A model generated the notes under the pieces. It was not told the DNA's origin. It saw only the letters and a list, made by a program, of their open reading frames with translations, and did not search any database. The position numbers were made by a program, and so were the translations under genes. From CAVOHU01 sp963817885 (GTDB lineage: Bacteria; Acidobacteriota; Vicinamibacteria; Vicinamibacterales; JAKQTR01): 64,000 bases of DNA. Positions 1 through 7,937 of this stretch are shown here, piece by piece. Each line of letters begins with the position of its first letter. Within the stretch, counting starts at the first letter, position 1. Where the stretch lies: NCBI GenBank assembly GCA_963817885.1, contig CAWFQE010000003.1, forward strand, positions 310,001 through 374,000, in the 5' to 3' direction.

Positions 1-1
1 C

Positions 2-436
2 GCGACCGGCAAGGAACAGAAGGTGACCATCACGGCGTCGAGCGGCCTCGCGAAAGACGAGGTCGATCGTCTCGTGCGCGATGCGACCGAGCACGCGAAG
101 GAGGACCAGTCCCGCCGCCAGCTCATCGAAGCCCGCAACGAAGCGGACGGGCTGGCCTACTCCGTGGAGCAGACGCTGCGCGAGAACCGCGCGCGCCTGG
201 CGGCCCCTGATGTCAGCCGTGTCGAAGCGGCCATCGGGTCGCTCAAGCGGGCGATGGAGGGCGAGGACGCCGACGCCATCCGCCGGCAGACGGATGATCT
301 GCGGCACGCGGCGCACGCCCTTGCCGAGCAGCTCTCCAGCCAGGGCAAGGGGCAGGCGGGCCCGCGCTCGCCGGCCGGGACGGGCGATGTCAAGGACGGC
401 GAGGTCGTCGATGACGGCTACGCCCGGGCAAGCTGA
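2..436 (+). CDS. dnaK: Molecular chaperone DnaK, C-terminal fragment (5' end outside window)
   Basis: Only the last 144 residues are present; the reading frame is open to the left edge. It begins in the substrate-binding domain with the conserved stretch KEQKVTITASSGL, followed by L-x-x-D-E-V-D-R-L-V-R-D-A. Next comes the helical lid (E-x-R-N-E-A-D-x-L-A-Y-S-V-E) and a Gly/Pro-rich disordered tail ending in the acidic segment GEVVDDGYARAS. This is typical of Hsp70/DnaK, the ATP-dependent cytosolic chaperone. An hsp20 gene follows 65 nt downstream, so the two probably form a heat-shock group. The ATPase domain cannot be checked. A GTG at 23 is internal and should not be taken as the start. Confidence 0.95.
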   Translation, partial: ATGKEQKVTITASSGLAKDEVDRLVRDATEHAKEDQSRRQLIEARNEADGLAYSVEQTLRENRARLAAPDVSRVEAAIGSLKRAMEGEDADAIRRQTDDLRHAAHALAEQLSSQGKGQAGPRSPAGTGDVKDGEVVDDGYARAS

Positions 437-501
437 AGTTTCGGAGCAACCACAGGCCGCCCCCGGCGACGGGGGCGGCCGAAGAAACAGGAGGGGACAT
501 C

Positions 502-951
502 ATGGCAATTGTGCGTTGGGATCCACTGCGTGACCTGTCGACCGTGCAGGAGAGGATGAACCGGCTCTTCAGCGACTTCTATCGCGGGGCCGACGATGAT
601 GTCATGCGCCGCGGCACGTGGCTGCCGCCCGTGGACATCTACGAGACCGGCAATCACGAACTCGTCATCAAGGCCGAGCTGCCGGACATGAAGAAGGAGG
701 ACATCTCGATCACGGTCGAGAACAACAGCCTCACGTTGACCGGCGAGAAGAAGACGGACGAGACCGTCAAGGACGAGCACTACCACCGCGTCGAGCGGTC
801 TTACGGGACTTTCACGCGGACTTTCACGCTTCCGCCCACGGTCGATTCGGGGAAGGTATCGGCCGACTACAAGCAGGGCGTCCTCACCATCAAGCTCCCG
901 ATCAAGGAAGAGGCCAAGCCGAAGCAGGTTCAGGTGCAGGTGCACGAATAG
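502..951 (+). CDS. Small heat shock protein, Hsp20/alpha-crystallin family
   Basis: A 149-residue protein, the usual length for bacterial class A small heat shock proteins. The short N-terminal arm (MAIVRWDPLRDL, then QERMNRLF) is followed by an alpha-crystallin domain of about residues 42-140: VDIYETGNHELVIKAELP, then ITVENNSLTLTGEKK, and the signature G-x-L-T-I-K-L-P at the end. It acts as an ATP-independent holdase in the cytosol and is expected to work with DnaK, whose gene ends 65 nt upstream. The start is supported by an AGGAGG-type ribosome binding site at about 489-496. A strong stem-loop follows the gene. Confidence 0.95.
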   Translation: MAIVRWDPLRDLSTVQERMNRLFSDFYRGADDDVMRRGTWLPPVDIYETGNHELVIKAELPDMKKEDISITVENNSLTLTGEKKTDETVKDEHYHRVERSYGTFTRTFTLPPTVDSGKVSADYKQGVLTIKLPIKEEAKPKQVQVQVHE

Positions 952-976
952 GCCGTCTCTTCTTCCTGCCCAAAAA

Positions 977-1016
977 GGGCCTGGCGAGCCACGAAAGGCT
1001 CGCTAGGCCCTTATTA
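977..1016 (+). terminator. Stem-loop terminator after hsp20
   Basis: The 14-nt arms 977-990 and 997-1010 pair with a single G-T wobble around the loop acgaaa, and are followed by ttatta. It lies 25 nt after the hsp20 stop. The downstream T-tract is short, but stem strength and position fit an intrinsic terminator that separates the dnaK-hsp20 group from the omega-subunit gene. Confidence 0.75.
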
Positions 1017-1059
1017 AGCTTGCGTCGGTCCAAGCGGCTGCAGGTACCTCTAAAGAGCT

Positions 1060-1356
1060 GTGACTGAAGAACTTTCGACACCGCCACCTGCCGTTGAGCC
1101 GAACCCTCGCTTTGCGGTTGCCCCGCAGGAGCGGCGGTTCCTGTTCGTGGACATCGCCGCCCTCAGGGCCAAGCAGCTTCGCCGAGGCGCCGTGAACCGC
1201 CTGCTGGCCCACCCGCTCGACGAAACGGCGGATCCTGCGCCGGTCGTTCCGCACAAGGCCGAGCGGATCGCGATGGAAGAGGTCAGGCGCGGGTTCATCG
1301 AGTACGACATCCCCAGCCCCATCCCGCCGAAAGCCGAACCGGAGGGCGAGGCGTGA
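1060..1356 (+). CDS. rpoZ: RNA polymerase omega-like subunit
   Basis: A 98-residue acidic protein with a GTG start. The middle reads F-L-F-V-D-I-A-A-L-R-A-K-Q-L-R-R-G-A, and the later K-A-E-R-I-A-M-E-E-V-R-R-G-F-I resembles the omega-subunit signature (R-A-x-Q-L then K-x-x-x-x-A-x-x-E-x-x-x-G). Omega stabilises the beta' subunit during RNA polymerase assembly. The usual N-terminal R-F segment is partly replaced by a Pro-rich leader, and the C-terminus is a short Pro/Glu tail. It overlaps the next small gene by 4 nt (GTGA), so the two are translationally coupled. The assignment rests on motif recognition only. Confidence 0.7.
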   Translation: MTEELSTPPPAVEPNPRFAVAPQERRFLFVDIAALRAKQLRRGAVNRLLAHPLDETADPAPVVPHKAERIAMEEVRRGFIEYDIPSPIPPKAEPEGEA

Positions 1357-1604
1357 CCTTCTCCGAAATCTACAACCTGGTGGTTGCCACCGTCCAGGGC
1401 GTTGGCGTGGCGGCCGTCTTCATCCTCGCGCTGTTCATCGGCGTCTGCGTGCTCCTGACGCTCACCAAGCTGCGGCCCGGCGGGCCCAGGACCATGACGG
1501 TGCGAACCATCCAGGAATCGATGGGAGAGGCGCCGCGTTATCTCCCGTCCGATACGCCCAGGGGCACCTCCGACCAGCTCGGCGGTTCCAGGCGAGCCGC
1601 CTGA
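1353..1604 (+). CDS. Small single-pass membrane protein of unknown function
   Basis: An 83-residue ORF starting with GTG, which overlaps the stop of the omega-like gene (GTGA), so it is probably translated by coupling. Residues 12-38 form one hydrophobic helix (V-A-T-V-Q-G-V-G-V-A-A-V-F-I-L-A-L-F), followed by a polar cytosolic tail rich in Arg, Pro and Ser. I do not recognise a family. Tight linkage to the gene before it is the best argument that it is real. Confidence 0.55.
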   Translation: MTFSEIYNLVVATVQGVGVAAVFILALFIGVCVLLTLTKLRPGGPRTMTVRTIQESMGEAPRYLPSDTPRGTSDQLGGSRRAA

Positions 1605-1751
1605 GACCCTTTCGGCCCTCTTTCGGAAACCTCCTCCCGGCTTCCTCCGTAGATCAGAATAGTCACCGGTGGCCTGCGGCCATTGCCGCGGGTGGTTCCG
1701 GCTGATATCCGGGGCGGCCGCCCGGGCACCCCGCCGAGGAGGCGAACGACC

Positions 1752-2054
1752 ATGTTTGGATTGCTGGCGCTCGGTCTGATCGTGGGATCCGTCCTGCTGG
1801 TTGTGGGGCTGGTGGGCGCCGTCATCAAGCTGACGTTCTGGCTGGTGTTCCTGCCGCTGCGCCTGGTCGGGGTCTTCCTGAAGGTCGCGCTCGGCCTCCT
1901 GTTCCTGCCGATCCTGATCCTCGGAGGCCTTTTCGCGATCCTGGGTATCGGGCTTGCGATTGTTGCGCCGCTCTTGCCCTTCGTCCTGCTCGGCTTGATC
2001 GTGTGGGGCGCCGTGAAACTGTTCTCGAAGCCGGCCGTCCTGCCCCATGCGTAG
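1752..2054 (+). CDS. Small hydrophobic membrane protein
   Basis: A 100-residue protein that is almost entirely hydrophobic. About three membrane segments can be seen (residues 3-28, 33-60 and 62-88), rich in Leu, Gly and Val, with a short positively charged C-terminus (K-L-F-S-K-P). I chose the ATG at 1752 because GAGGAGGCGAACGACC lies directly before it. The frame opens upstream at 1683, but that extension is Arg/Pro-rich and does not look coding. Function unknown. It converges on gatA with only 9 nt between the stops. Confidence 0.6.
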   Translation: MFGLLALGLIVGSVLLVVGLVGAVIKLTFWLVFLPLRLVGVFLKVALGLLFLPILILGGLFAILGIGLAIVAPLLPFVLLGLIVWGAVKLFSKPAVLPHA

Positions 2055-2063
2055 GCGAGAGCT

Positions 2064-3524
2064 TCAGGCCGTCGCGGGCTCCCGCTTCCACCACATCGTC
2101 TCCCGCTCGTAGGCGGACGCGACACGCAGCACCATCGATTCGTCGAACGCGCGCCCGACCACCTGTAATCCCAGCGGCAGTCCCTGCGCCGAGAACCCCA
2201 TCGGGACCGAGAGGGCGGGCAGCCCCGACAGCGCCGCGCCCACGGTGAACACGTCGGCGACATACATCGCCAGCGGATCCGCGAGGCGCTCTCCGAGCGC
2301 GAAGGCCGGCGTGGGCGTCGTGGGCAGCACGATGGCGTCGGCTTGCGCCAGCGCCTCGTCGTGATCGCGCGCGATGAGCGTGCGCACCTGCTGAGCCTTC
2401 AGGTAGTGGGCGTCGTAGTAGCCGGAGCTCAGGACGTAGGTGCCGAGCAGGAGCCGTCGCTTGACCTCCCTCCCGAACCCCCCTTCGCGCGTGGCCGTGT
2501 ACATTTCGTCCAGTGAGGTCACCCCGGGCGCTCGCAAGCCGTAGCGGACGCCGTCGTAGCGCGCGAGATTCGAGCTCGCCTCGGCCGTGGCGATGATGTA
2601 GTAGGTGGCGACCGCGAAACGTGCGTGCGGCAGCTTCACATCCACCAGGGCGGCGCCCTGCCGGCGCAGCACGTCGATCGCTTCGGCGAAGGCGCGTGTC
2701 ACCTCCGGATCGACCCCCGACTCCAGCCAGTCCCTGGGCACGCCGAGGCGCACGCCGCGAAGGCCCGCGCCAAGCTTGGCGGCGAAATCCGGGACGTCCC
2801 GGGCGACCGAGGTGGCATCGAGAGAATCCTGGCCCGCAATGGCCTGCGCCATAATCGCGGCGTCCTCGACGGTCAAGGTGAGCGTCCCGATCTGATCGAG
2901 CGAAGACGCAAAGGCGATGAGGCCGTAGCGCGAGACGCGGCCGTAAGTCGGTTTGAGGCCGACCAGGCCGCAGAACGCGGCGGGCTGGCGGACCGAGCCT
3001 CCTGTGTCCGATCCGAGCGCGGCCGGCACCAATCGCGCAGCGACGGCCACGCTGGACCCGCCGCTCGATCCGCCTGGCGAGCGCGTGACATCCCAGGGGT
3101 TGCGCGAAGGGCCGAAGGCGGAGTGCTCCGTCGACGAGCCCATCGCGAACTCGTCGAGGTTGGTCTTTCCGAGGATCACAGCGCCGGCGCGCTCGAGCCT
3201 GTCGACGACCGTCGCGTTGTAGGGCGGCACGAACCCCGCCAGGATGTGCGATGCCGCGGTGGTGGGGATGCCGGCCGTGCAGATGTTGTCCTTGACGGCG
3301 ATCGGGACGCCGAGCAGTGGAGCGGATTTGTCGTGCGCGCCCCGCCGATCGATGTCGCGAGCCCTGCGGAGCGCCGTTTCGGGCGCGAGCGCCAGGAACG
3401 CGTGCAGATCGCCGTCGCGGGCGGCGATTCGATCGAGCGCCGACTGGCAGACCTCCGCCGCGCTGCACTCGCGGCGCGCGATCGCCTGTCGAATGCCGCG
3501 GATTGTCCACTCCACCTGCGTCAC
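2064..3524 (-). CDS. gatA: Aspartyl/glutamyl-tRNA amidotransferase subunit A
   Basis: A 486-residue amidase-signature protein and the catalytic subunit of GatCAB. GatCAB converts Glu-tRNA(Gln), or Asp-tRNA(Asn), to the amidated form in the cytosol. All catalytic residues are visible: Lys in G-V-P-I-A-V-K-D-N, the cis-Ser in P-G-G-S-S-G-G-S-S, and the nucleophile Ser in G-S-D-T-G-G-S-V-R-Q-P-A. The GatA-type C-terminal P-T-T-P-T-P-A-F and P-A-L-S-V-P-M-G segments follow. The GTG start at 3524 overlaps the gatC stop (GTGA), which decides the start over upstream codons. gatB is not in the window. Confidence 0.95.
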   Translation of the reverse strand: MTQVEWTIRGIRQAIARRECSAAEVCQSALDRIAARDGDLHAFLALAPETALRRARDIDRRGAHDKSAPLLGVPIAVKDNICTAGIPTTAASHILAGFVPPYNATVVDRLERAGAVILGKTNLDEFAMGSSTEHSAFGPSRNPWDVTRSPGGSSGGSSVAVAARLVPAALGSDTGGSVRQPAAFCGLVGLKPTYGRVSRYGLIAFASSLDQIGTLTLTVEDAAIMAQAIAGQDSLDATSVARDVPDFAAKLGAGLRGVRLGVPRDWLESGVDPEVTRAFAEAIDVLRRQGAALVDVKLPHARFAVATYYIIATAEASSNLARYDGVRYGLRAPGVTSLDEMYTATREGGFGREVKRRLLLGTYVLSSGYYDAHYLKAQQVRTLIARDHDEALAQADAIVLPTTPTPAFALGERLADPLAMYVADVFTVGAALSGLPALSVPMGFSAQGLPLGLQVVGRAFDESMVLRVASAYERETMWWKREPATA

Positions 3525-3823
3525 GACCCAATCACTTTCGGGACGCTGAATCGAGAGAGGTCGGCCGACCTGACGGGCGCATTGGCGAGGGCCTGGTCCT
3601 GTGCCAGGCACGCTCGATCGTCGTCGGTGCGTTCGGCGGTCCCGGGTTCGGCCGCGCGGGCCGTCGGAGGGACGCCGGCGGTCTCGACGCCCTGGACCTG
3701 GCGTGCGAACCCGATGATGTCGGCAAGCTGGGCCGAAAAGAGCCCGCGATCCTCGTTCGACAGCTCGAGCCTGACCAGCTTTGCGAGGTGGTCGATGTCA
3801 ACTTCGTGGACCCCGTCGGGCAT
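3521..3823 (-). CDS. gatC: Aspartyl/glutamyl-tRNA amidotransferase subunit C
   Basis: A 100-residue protein with the GatC pattern: V-D-H-L-A-K-L-V-R-L-E-L near the N-terminus, an amphipathic helix (F-S-A-Q-L-A-D-I-I-G-F), the linker G-V-E-T-A-G-V-P-P-T, and a C-terminal L-S-R-F-S-V-P-K-V-I that wraps round GatA. It stabilises the GatA-GatB complex. The ATG at 3823 starts 22 nt from the divergent MEMO-family gene, and the stop overlaps the gatA GTG. The 22-nt divergent spacer must hold both -10 elements: TAACAT on the plus strand and TAGCAT on the minus strand. Confidence 0.9.
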   Translation of the reverse strand: MPDGVHEVDIDHLAKLVRLELSNEDRGLFSAQLADIIGFARQVQGVETAGVPPTARAAEPGTAERTDDDRACLAQDQALANAPVRSADLSRFSVPKVIGS

Positions 3824-3845
3824 GGCCGATGCTAACATCAGGCCG

Positions 3846-4689
3846 ATGAGGCCGCAACCAATCCGCAAGGCGGCGGTCGCAGGAGCGTGGTATCCGGACG
3901 TCCCCGCGACGCTCTCACGCGAGCTCGAGCGGGTACTGCGCGCGAGTGCCGGAACGCATCCAGGGCGATCTGGTGGGACTGGTGGCTCCCCATGCGGGCC
4001 TGATGTACTCGGGGCCGGTCGCCGCCCACGCGTATCGACAGCTCGAAGGCCGCCACTACGATGTCGCCGTGCTGGTTGGACCCTCGCACTACATGGGCTT
4101 CGAGGGCGTCGCGTTGTTCCTCCGTGGCGTGTTCGAGACGCCCTGCGGCCCGCTGACGGTGTCGGAGGAGATCGGGTTGGCCCTGCAGGAGGCCGGCACC
4201 GTCGTGCGAGAGTATCCGGCCGCACATCAGCGCGAGCATTCGATCGAGATGCAGTTGCCGTTCCTCCAGCGTTTCCTGCCCGACACGCCGATCGTGCCGC
4301 TCGTGATGGGCACGCAGAGCCGTCATACGATTCACGATCTCGGATCCGCGCTGGCCCGGTGCCTGGCGGGCCGGAAGGCGCTGCTCATCGCGAGCAGCGA
4401 CCTGTCGCACTACCAGGACGCGCCCACGGCTCACAAGCTCGACAGCGTCGTTCTGGACTCGGTCAGGAGATTCGATCCCGACGCCCTGGAGCGCGTGCTC
4501 GCCCACCTTCCCGACCATGCCTGCGGGGGCGGCCCAATCGTTGCGGTCATGCGGGCGGCCACGGCGCTGGGGGCGCGCGGTGCCCGGATCCTCTGCTACG
4601 CGGATTCCGGGGACGTTTCCGGCGACAAGAGCGCGGTGGTAGGCTACGTGGCGGCTGCGTTCGGGACGTTTGCAGAGCCGGCTGCCTGA
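3846..4689 (+). CDS. amrB: MEMO1-family protein (AmmeMemoRadiSam system protein B), apparent frameshift
   Basis: The family's N-terminus (R-K-A-A-V-A-G-A-W-Y-P then a helix to L-E-R-V-L) starts at ATG 3846 in one frame. The rest is in the +1 frame from about 3946: L-V-A-P-H-A-G-L-M-Y-S-G, V-G-P-S-H-Y-M-G, E-H-S-I-E-M-Q-L-P-F-L-Q and S-S-D-L-S-H-Y. These are the MEMO metal-site and conserved motifs. Removing one base near 3940-3948 joins both parts in the order usual for the family (about 280 residues). Translation could otherwise begin at GTG 3946 without the N-terminal strand. MEMO proteins are related to extradiol dioxygenases and are fused or linked to AMMECR1, which follows here 23 nt downstream. 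No radical SAM partner is in the window. Confidence 0.8.
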
Positions 4690-4712
4690 CCCGCCCCCGA
4701 GGGAGGCAATCC

Positions 4713-5267
4713 ATGGCCGATCCACTTGCGGAATCCGAGCGACGGGAGATCCTGCAGTCGGCGCGCCAGGCCATCATCGACGCCTTGTCGGGACATGCGC
4801 CCGCGCCGCCCGACGCGAGGGGAGTCTTCTCGCGCGTGGCGGGGGCGTTCGTGTCACTGCACAACCACGGCGAACTGCGGGGCTGCATCGGCCATCCCGA
4901 GGCCGACCAGCCGCTCTCGGACGTCATCGGCCGCTGTGCGATCGCCGCGGCCCGTGAGGATCCGCGGTTTCAATCCGTGTCACTCGCCGAGCTCGACGAG
5001 CTGGACATCGAGGTGTCGGTGCTCGGAGGCATCGAGCCCGTCTCGACGGCGGACGACATCGAGATCGGGCGCCACGGGCTGATCGCCGAGCAGGGGTGGC
5101 GGCGGGGACTCCTGCTGCCGCAGGTGGCGACCGCGCAGCGGTGGAATCGCGAGACGTTCATCCGGCAGACCTGCCTCAAGGCCGGCCTGCAGCCCGACGC
5201 CTGGAAACACGGCGCCCGGCTGTTCCGGTTCGAGGCCGAGGTCTTTGGGGAGAAGCACGATGCGTAG
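4713..5267 (+). CDS. amrA: AMMECR1-domain protein (AmmeMemoRadiSam system protein A)
   Basis: A 184-residue protein consisting of one AMMECR1 domain. It shows G-V-F-S-R-V-A-G-A-F-V-S-L, then G-E-L-R-G-C-I-G-H-P, which is the invariant LRGCIG motif of the family. D-I-E-V-S-V-L and the C-terminal K-A-G-L-Q-P-D-A-W also fit. The domain occurs beside MEMO-family and radical SAM proteins in bacteria and archaea; its reaction is not settled. The start has a clear GGGAGG ribosome binding site at 4701. Its last 8 nt overlap the next gene. It follows the frameshifted MEMO gene in the same direction, so the two presumably form one unit. Confidence 0.9.
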   Translation: MADPLAESERREILQSARQAIIDALSGHAPAPPDARGVFSRVAGAFVSLHNHGELRGCIGHPEADQPLSDVIGRCAIAAAREDPRFQSVSLAELDELDIEVSVLGGIEPVSTADDIEIGRHGLIAEQGWRRGLLLPQVATAQRWNRETFIRQTCLKAGLQPDAWKHGARLFRFEAEVFGEKHDA

Positions 5268-6141
5268 GTACGGACTCATCATCCTGATCGTGGCAGCCTG
5301 CGGCGCCCCGCTGGGCGCCTGGGGCGGAGAAGGCCACCGGTTCATCATGGAGCGGGCGATCGCGCTGCTGCCGGCGCCGATCAGGCCGGTCTTCGAGAAG
5401 AACCGCGCGATTCTCCTGGAACGCTGTACCGATCCGGATCTGTGGCGGTCGGTCGGCTTCGATGAAGAAGCGCCCCGTCACTTCCTGGACTACGACGCCT
5501 ACGGGCCCTATCCGTTCGCCGGCCTTCCTCGTGAATACGGTGCCGCGCTGGCGAAGTTCGGTCACGAGGCCATCCTGAAGAACGGCACGCTGCCGTGGCA
5601 CCTGGTCGAGATGGACGGCCGGCTCGTGCGCGCCTTCGAGCAGCAGAAACGCTCGCAGGGCGACGTCGACACGATCATGGTCCTCGCGGCCGTGGTCAGC
5701 CACTACATCGCCGACGCGCACCAGCCGATGCACGCGACGCTGAACTACGACGGCCAGCTGACCAACCAGCTCGGCCTGCACTCCCGGTTCGAGTCCGAAC
5801 TGTTCCGACGCTACGTGTCGAAGCTCGTCATCGAGCCGAAGCCGCCCGTGGCGATTGCCGATCCGGGCAACGCGATCTTCGACGCGCTGCTGGCGAGCGC
5901 TCGCGACGTGGATCCGATTCTCAAGGCCGATCGTGACGCAACGGCCTCGCGGACCGATTACGACGACGGCTACTTCGACGCGATGTTTACAGCCACCCGT
6001 CCCATTCTCGAGAACCGTGTGGACGCTGCCATCACGATGACGGCGGCCGTCATCACCGGGGCGTGGGAAGCGGCGGGCCGCCCGGACCTGGTGACCGTCG
6101 AACGCGCGCGTTCGCCCAGGAAGATCATCAAAGGGAAGTAG
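5260..6141 (+). CDS. S1/P1-nuclease-like zinc-dependent phosphodiesterase, exported
   Basis: A 293-residue protein with a signal peptide (M-R-R-Y-G-L-I-I-L-I-V-A-A-C-G-A-P-L-G-A, cleavage near 20). The mature protein begins W-G-G-E-G-H-R, matching the zinc-ligating N-terminal Trp and His of the S1/P1 nuclease and phospholipase C fold. A second ligand set is visible in V-S-H-Y-I-A-D-A-H-Q-P-M-H. These enzymes cleave single-stranded nucleic acid or phospholipids outside the cytoplasm using three zinc ions. The ATG at 5260 is inside the last codons of the AMMECR1 gene, an 8-nt overlap that implies coupling. The substrate cannot be told from sequence alone. Confidence 0.75.
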   Translation: MRRYGLIILIVAACGAPLGAWGGEGHRFIMERAIALLPAPIRPVFEKNRAILLERCTDPDLWRSVGFDEEAPRHFLDYDAYGPYPFAGLPREYGAALAKFGHEAILKNGTLPWHLVEMDGRLVRAFEQQKRSQGDVDTIMVLAAVVSHYIADAHQPMHATLNYDGQLTNQLGLHSRFESELFRRYVSKLVIEPKPPVAIADPGNAIFDALLASARDVDPILKADRDATASRTDYDDGYFDAMFTATRPILENRVDAAITMTAAVITGAWEAAGRPDLVTVERARSPRKIIKGK

Positions 6142-6147
6142 TCCGGG

Positions 6148-6840
6148 ATGGATGTCTACCTGGTGGCCCTCTCGGCCACCCACTACGACCTCTACTATGA
6201 GGTTGACGACCGTGCTGTGGAATCCGCTCGCGCCACGCAGAAGGGCTGGCGCGCGCGGGCCACGCGCGCATTTCACCAGGTGCTGGAATTTGTCGAGCAG
6301 GAACGCGAGAAGCGGCACACGGCGGGCGACGGGCAGGGTCCGCAGGGCCGATGGCCGCGGCTGCGTGGCCGCGTGATCGCCTGGCTGGCGGAGCGGATCG
6401 CGGAACAGCGGCTGCTCTGGCACCTGCGCGGCGCCGACGAAGCGACGCTCTTTTTCCCGTCCGACATGACGTCTGCCGACGTTCAGGATCGACTCGCCAG
6501 GACGCTGCGTACCGACTCGCGGCGTCACCTGCGCTGGGCGATCATCGATCTGGCCTGGTACCTGGTCTGCCTGCCGCTGACGGTGCTGCCGGGACCGAAT
6601 CTCGCGGCGTACTACTTCGTGTTCCGCACCGTCGGGCACCTGTTCGCGTGGCTGGGCGCACGGCACGGCCAGACGCAGGTCGCCTGGCATCTCACGCCGA
6701 ACGACGCCCTTGCGGAACTGCGGCAGGCCGCCGGCCTCGCGGTTGCCGAGCGACACGCCCTGGTGCACGCGATCGCGGATCGCCTGCACCTGAAGCATCT
6801 CGACGCGTTTCTCGACCGGACACTCCCCGCGGCCGCGTGA
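6148..6840 (+). CDS. Mitochondrial K+/H+ exchange-related family protein
   Basis: A 230-residue protein. The N-terminal V-Y-L-V-A-L-S and the C-terminal L-P-L-T-V-L-P-G-P-N, followed by Y-Y-F-V-F-R-T-V-G-H and G-A-R-H-G, resemble the family first described in yeast mitochondria as linked to K+/H+ exchange. One membrane segment covers about residues 131-160. The rest is charged and probably cytosolic. The gene starts 7 nt after the nuclease gene, so it is likely co-transcribed. Bacterial members have no proven function, and the family assignment is by pattern only. Confidence 0.6.
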   Translation: MDVYLVALSATHYDLYYEVDDRAVESARATQKGWRARATRAFHQVLEFVEQEREKRHTAGDGQGPQGRWPRLRGRVIAWLAERIAEQRLLWHLRGADEATLFFPSDMTSADVQDRLARTLRTDSRRHLRWAIIDLAWYLVCLPLTVLPGPNLAAYYFVFRTVGHLFAWLGARHGQTQVAWHLTPNDALAELRQAAGLAVAERHALVHAIADRLHLKHLDAFLDRTLPAAA

Positions 6841-6853
6841 TATACTCGCCGCC
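6839..6853 (+). promoter_or_regulatory. Extended -10 (TGATATACT) immediately before lpxD
   Basis: TGA-TATACT matches an extended -10 (TG-N-TATAMT). It ends 7 nt before the TTG start of lpxD, so the predicted transcription start would fall at or within a base or two of the start codon. No ribosome binding site is possible there. This suggests a leaderless transcript. Confidence 0.5.
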
Positions 6854-7900
6854 TTGAAACTCGCAGACCTCGCACAACGACTCGGGTGCCGCCTCGAGGG
6901 CGACGGCGAGATCGACATCGCGCGGGTGGCGCGGATTACCGAAGCCGGCCCGGGCGACCTGACCTTTCTCGCCAACCCGAAATACGCCTCGGCGCTGCCG
7001 GGGACCAGGGCGTCGGCCGTCATCCTTGCCGAAGACGCGCCCGCCGCGCCGTGCGCCGTTCTCCGGGCGCGCGACCCGTACCTGGCATTCGCCGACGCCA
7101 TGGCCCTGTTCTGCCCCGACACCGTCCCGGCTCCGGGCGTGTCGGACCATGCGGTGGTTGCCGCGGACGTGCAGCTTGGCGAGGGCGCCTCGGTCGGCCC
7201 GTTCGTGTCCATCGGGGCCGGGGCGGTCATCGGGGCGCGGACCGTGATCCACCCTCACGTCTCGATTGGCGCGCGAGCGGTCATCGGCGACGACTGTATC
7301 CTCTACCCGCACGTCTCGATTCGCGAGCGATGCCGCCTCGGCCATCGGGTCATCCTGCAGGACGGGGTCAAGATCGGCGGCGACGGCTACGGGTTCGCCC
7401 CGCGCGCGGACGGCACGTACAAGAAGATCCCGCAGGTCTCCATCGTCGTGATCGAAGACGACGTCGAGATCGGCGCCAATTCGACCGTGGATCGGCCGGC
7501 AGTCGGCGAGACGCGCATCCAGGCCGGCACCAAGATCGACAACCTCGTCCAGATCGGCCACGGTGTCGGGGTCGGGCGCAATGTACTGCTGATGTCCCAG
7601 GTGGGGATCTCCGGGAGCACGGTGATCGGGGACGCGGCCATCCTGGCAGGGCAGGTCGGCGTGGCCGGCCACCTGCACATCGGCCGCGGGGTTCGCGTCA
7701 CCGCCCAGTCGGGCGTCCCGAACTCGGTGCCCGACAACGCCTTCATCTCGGGCTTTCCTGCCATCGAGAACCGGGAGTGGCTGAAGGGGTCGATCATCTT
7801 CCGCAAGCTTCCCGAGCTCCGGAAGACCGTGGCCGCCCTCGAGCGACGCCTCGCCGAGCTCGAAGCGCGTCTGCAGGCCGGCACCACCGAGGACCACTGA
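6854..7900 (+). CDS. lpxD: UDP-3-O-acylglucosamine N-acyltransferase
   Basis: A 348-residue enzyme of lipid A synthesis that adds the second acyl chain at the glucosamine nitrogen, in the cytosol. The N-terminal uridine-binding domain contains G-P-G-D-L-T-F-L-A-N-P-K-Y. It is followed by a left-handed beta-helix of hexapeptide repeats (about residues 100-300), with G-D-G-Y-G-F-A, then I-G-A-N-S-T-V-D-R and I-D-N-L-V-Q-I-G-H-G-V. The last His matches the catalytic residue. A C-terminal coiled helix ends the protein. The start is TTG, 7 nt after an extended -10 and with no ribosome binding site. lpxB lies 3.7 kb downstream. Confidence 0.95.
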   Translation: MKLADLAQRLGCRLEGDGEIDIARVARITEAGPGDLTFLANPKYASALPGTRASAVILAEDAPAAPCAVLRARDPYLAFADAMALFCPDTVPAPGVSDHAVVAADVQLGEGASVGPFVSIGAGAVIGARTVIHPHVSIGARAVIGDDCILYPHVSIRERCRLGHRVILQDGVKIGGDGYGFAPRADGTYKKIPQVSIVVIEDDVEIGANSTVDRPAVGETRIQAGTKIDNLVQIGHGVGVGRNVLLMSQVGISGSTVIGDAAILAGQVGVAGHLHIGRGVRVTAQSGVPNSVPDNAFISGFPAIENREWLKGSIIFRKLPELRKTVAALERRLAELEARLQAGTTEDH

Positions 7901-7937
7901 CCTTCAGGATCCGCCCGCCCGTGACATAATCAGCGGT

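Noticed and set aside
2625..5267. An 880-codon open frame on the plus strand across gatA, gatC and the MEMO gene.
   Set aside because: Only its last part (from 4713) is a real gene (AMMECR1), and 3846-3945 is the MEMO N-terminus. The rest is antisense to gatA with an Arg/Ala-rich composition caused by high GC.
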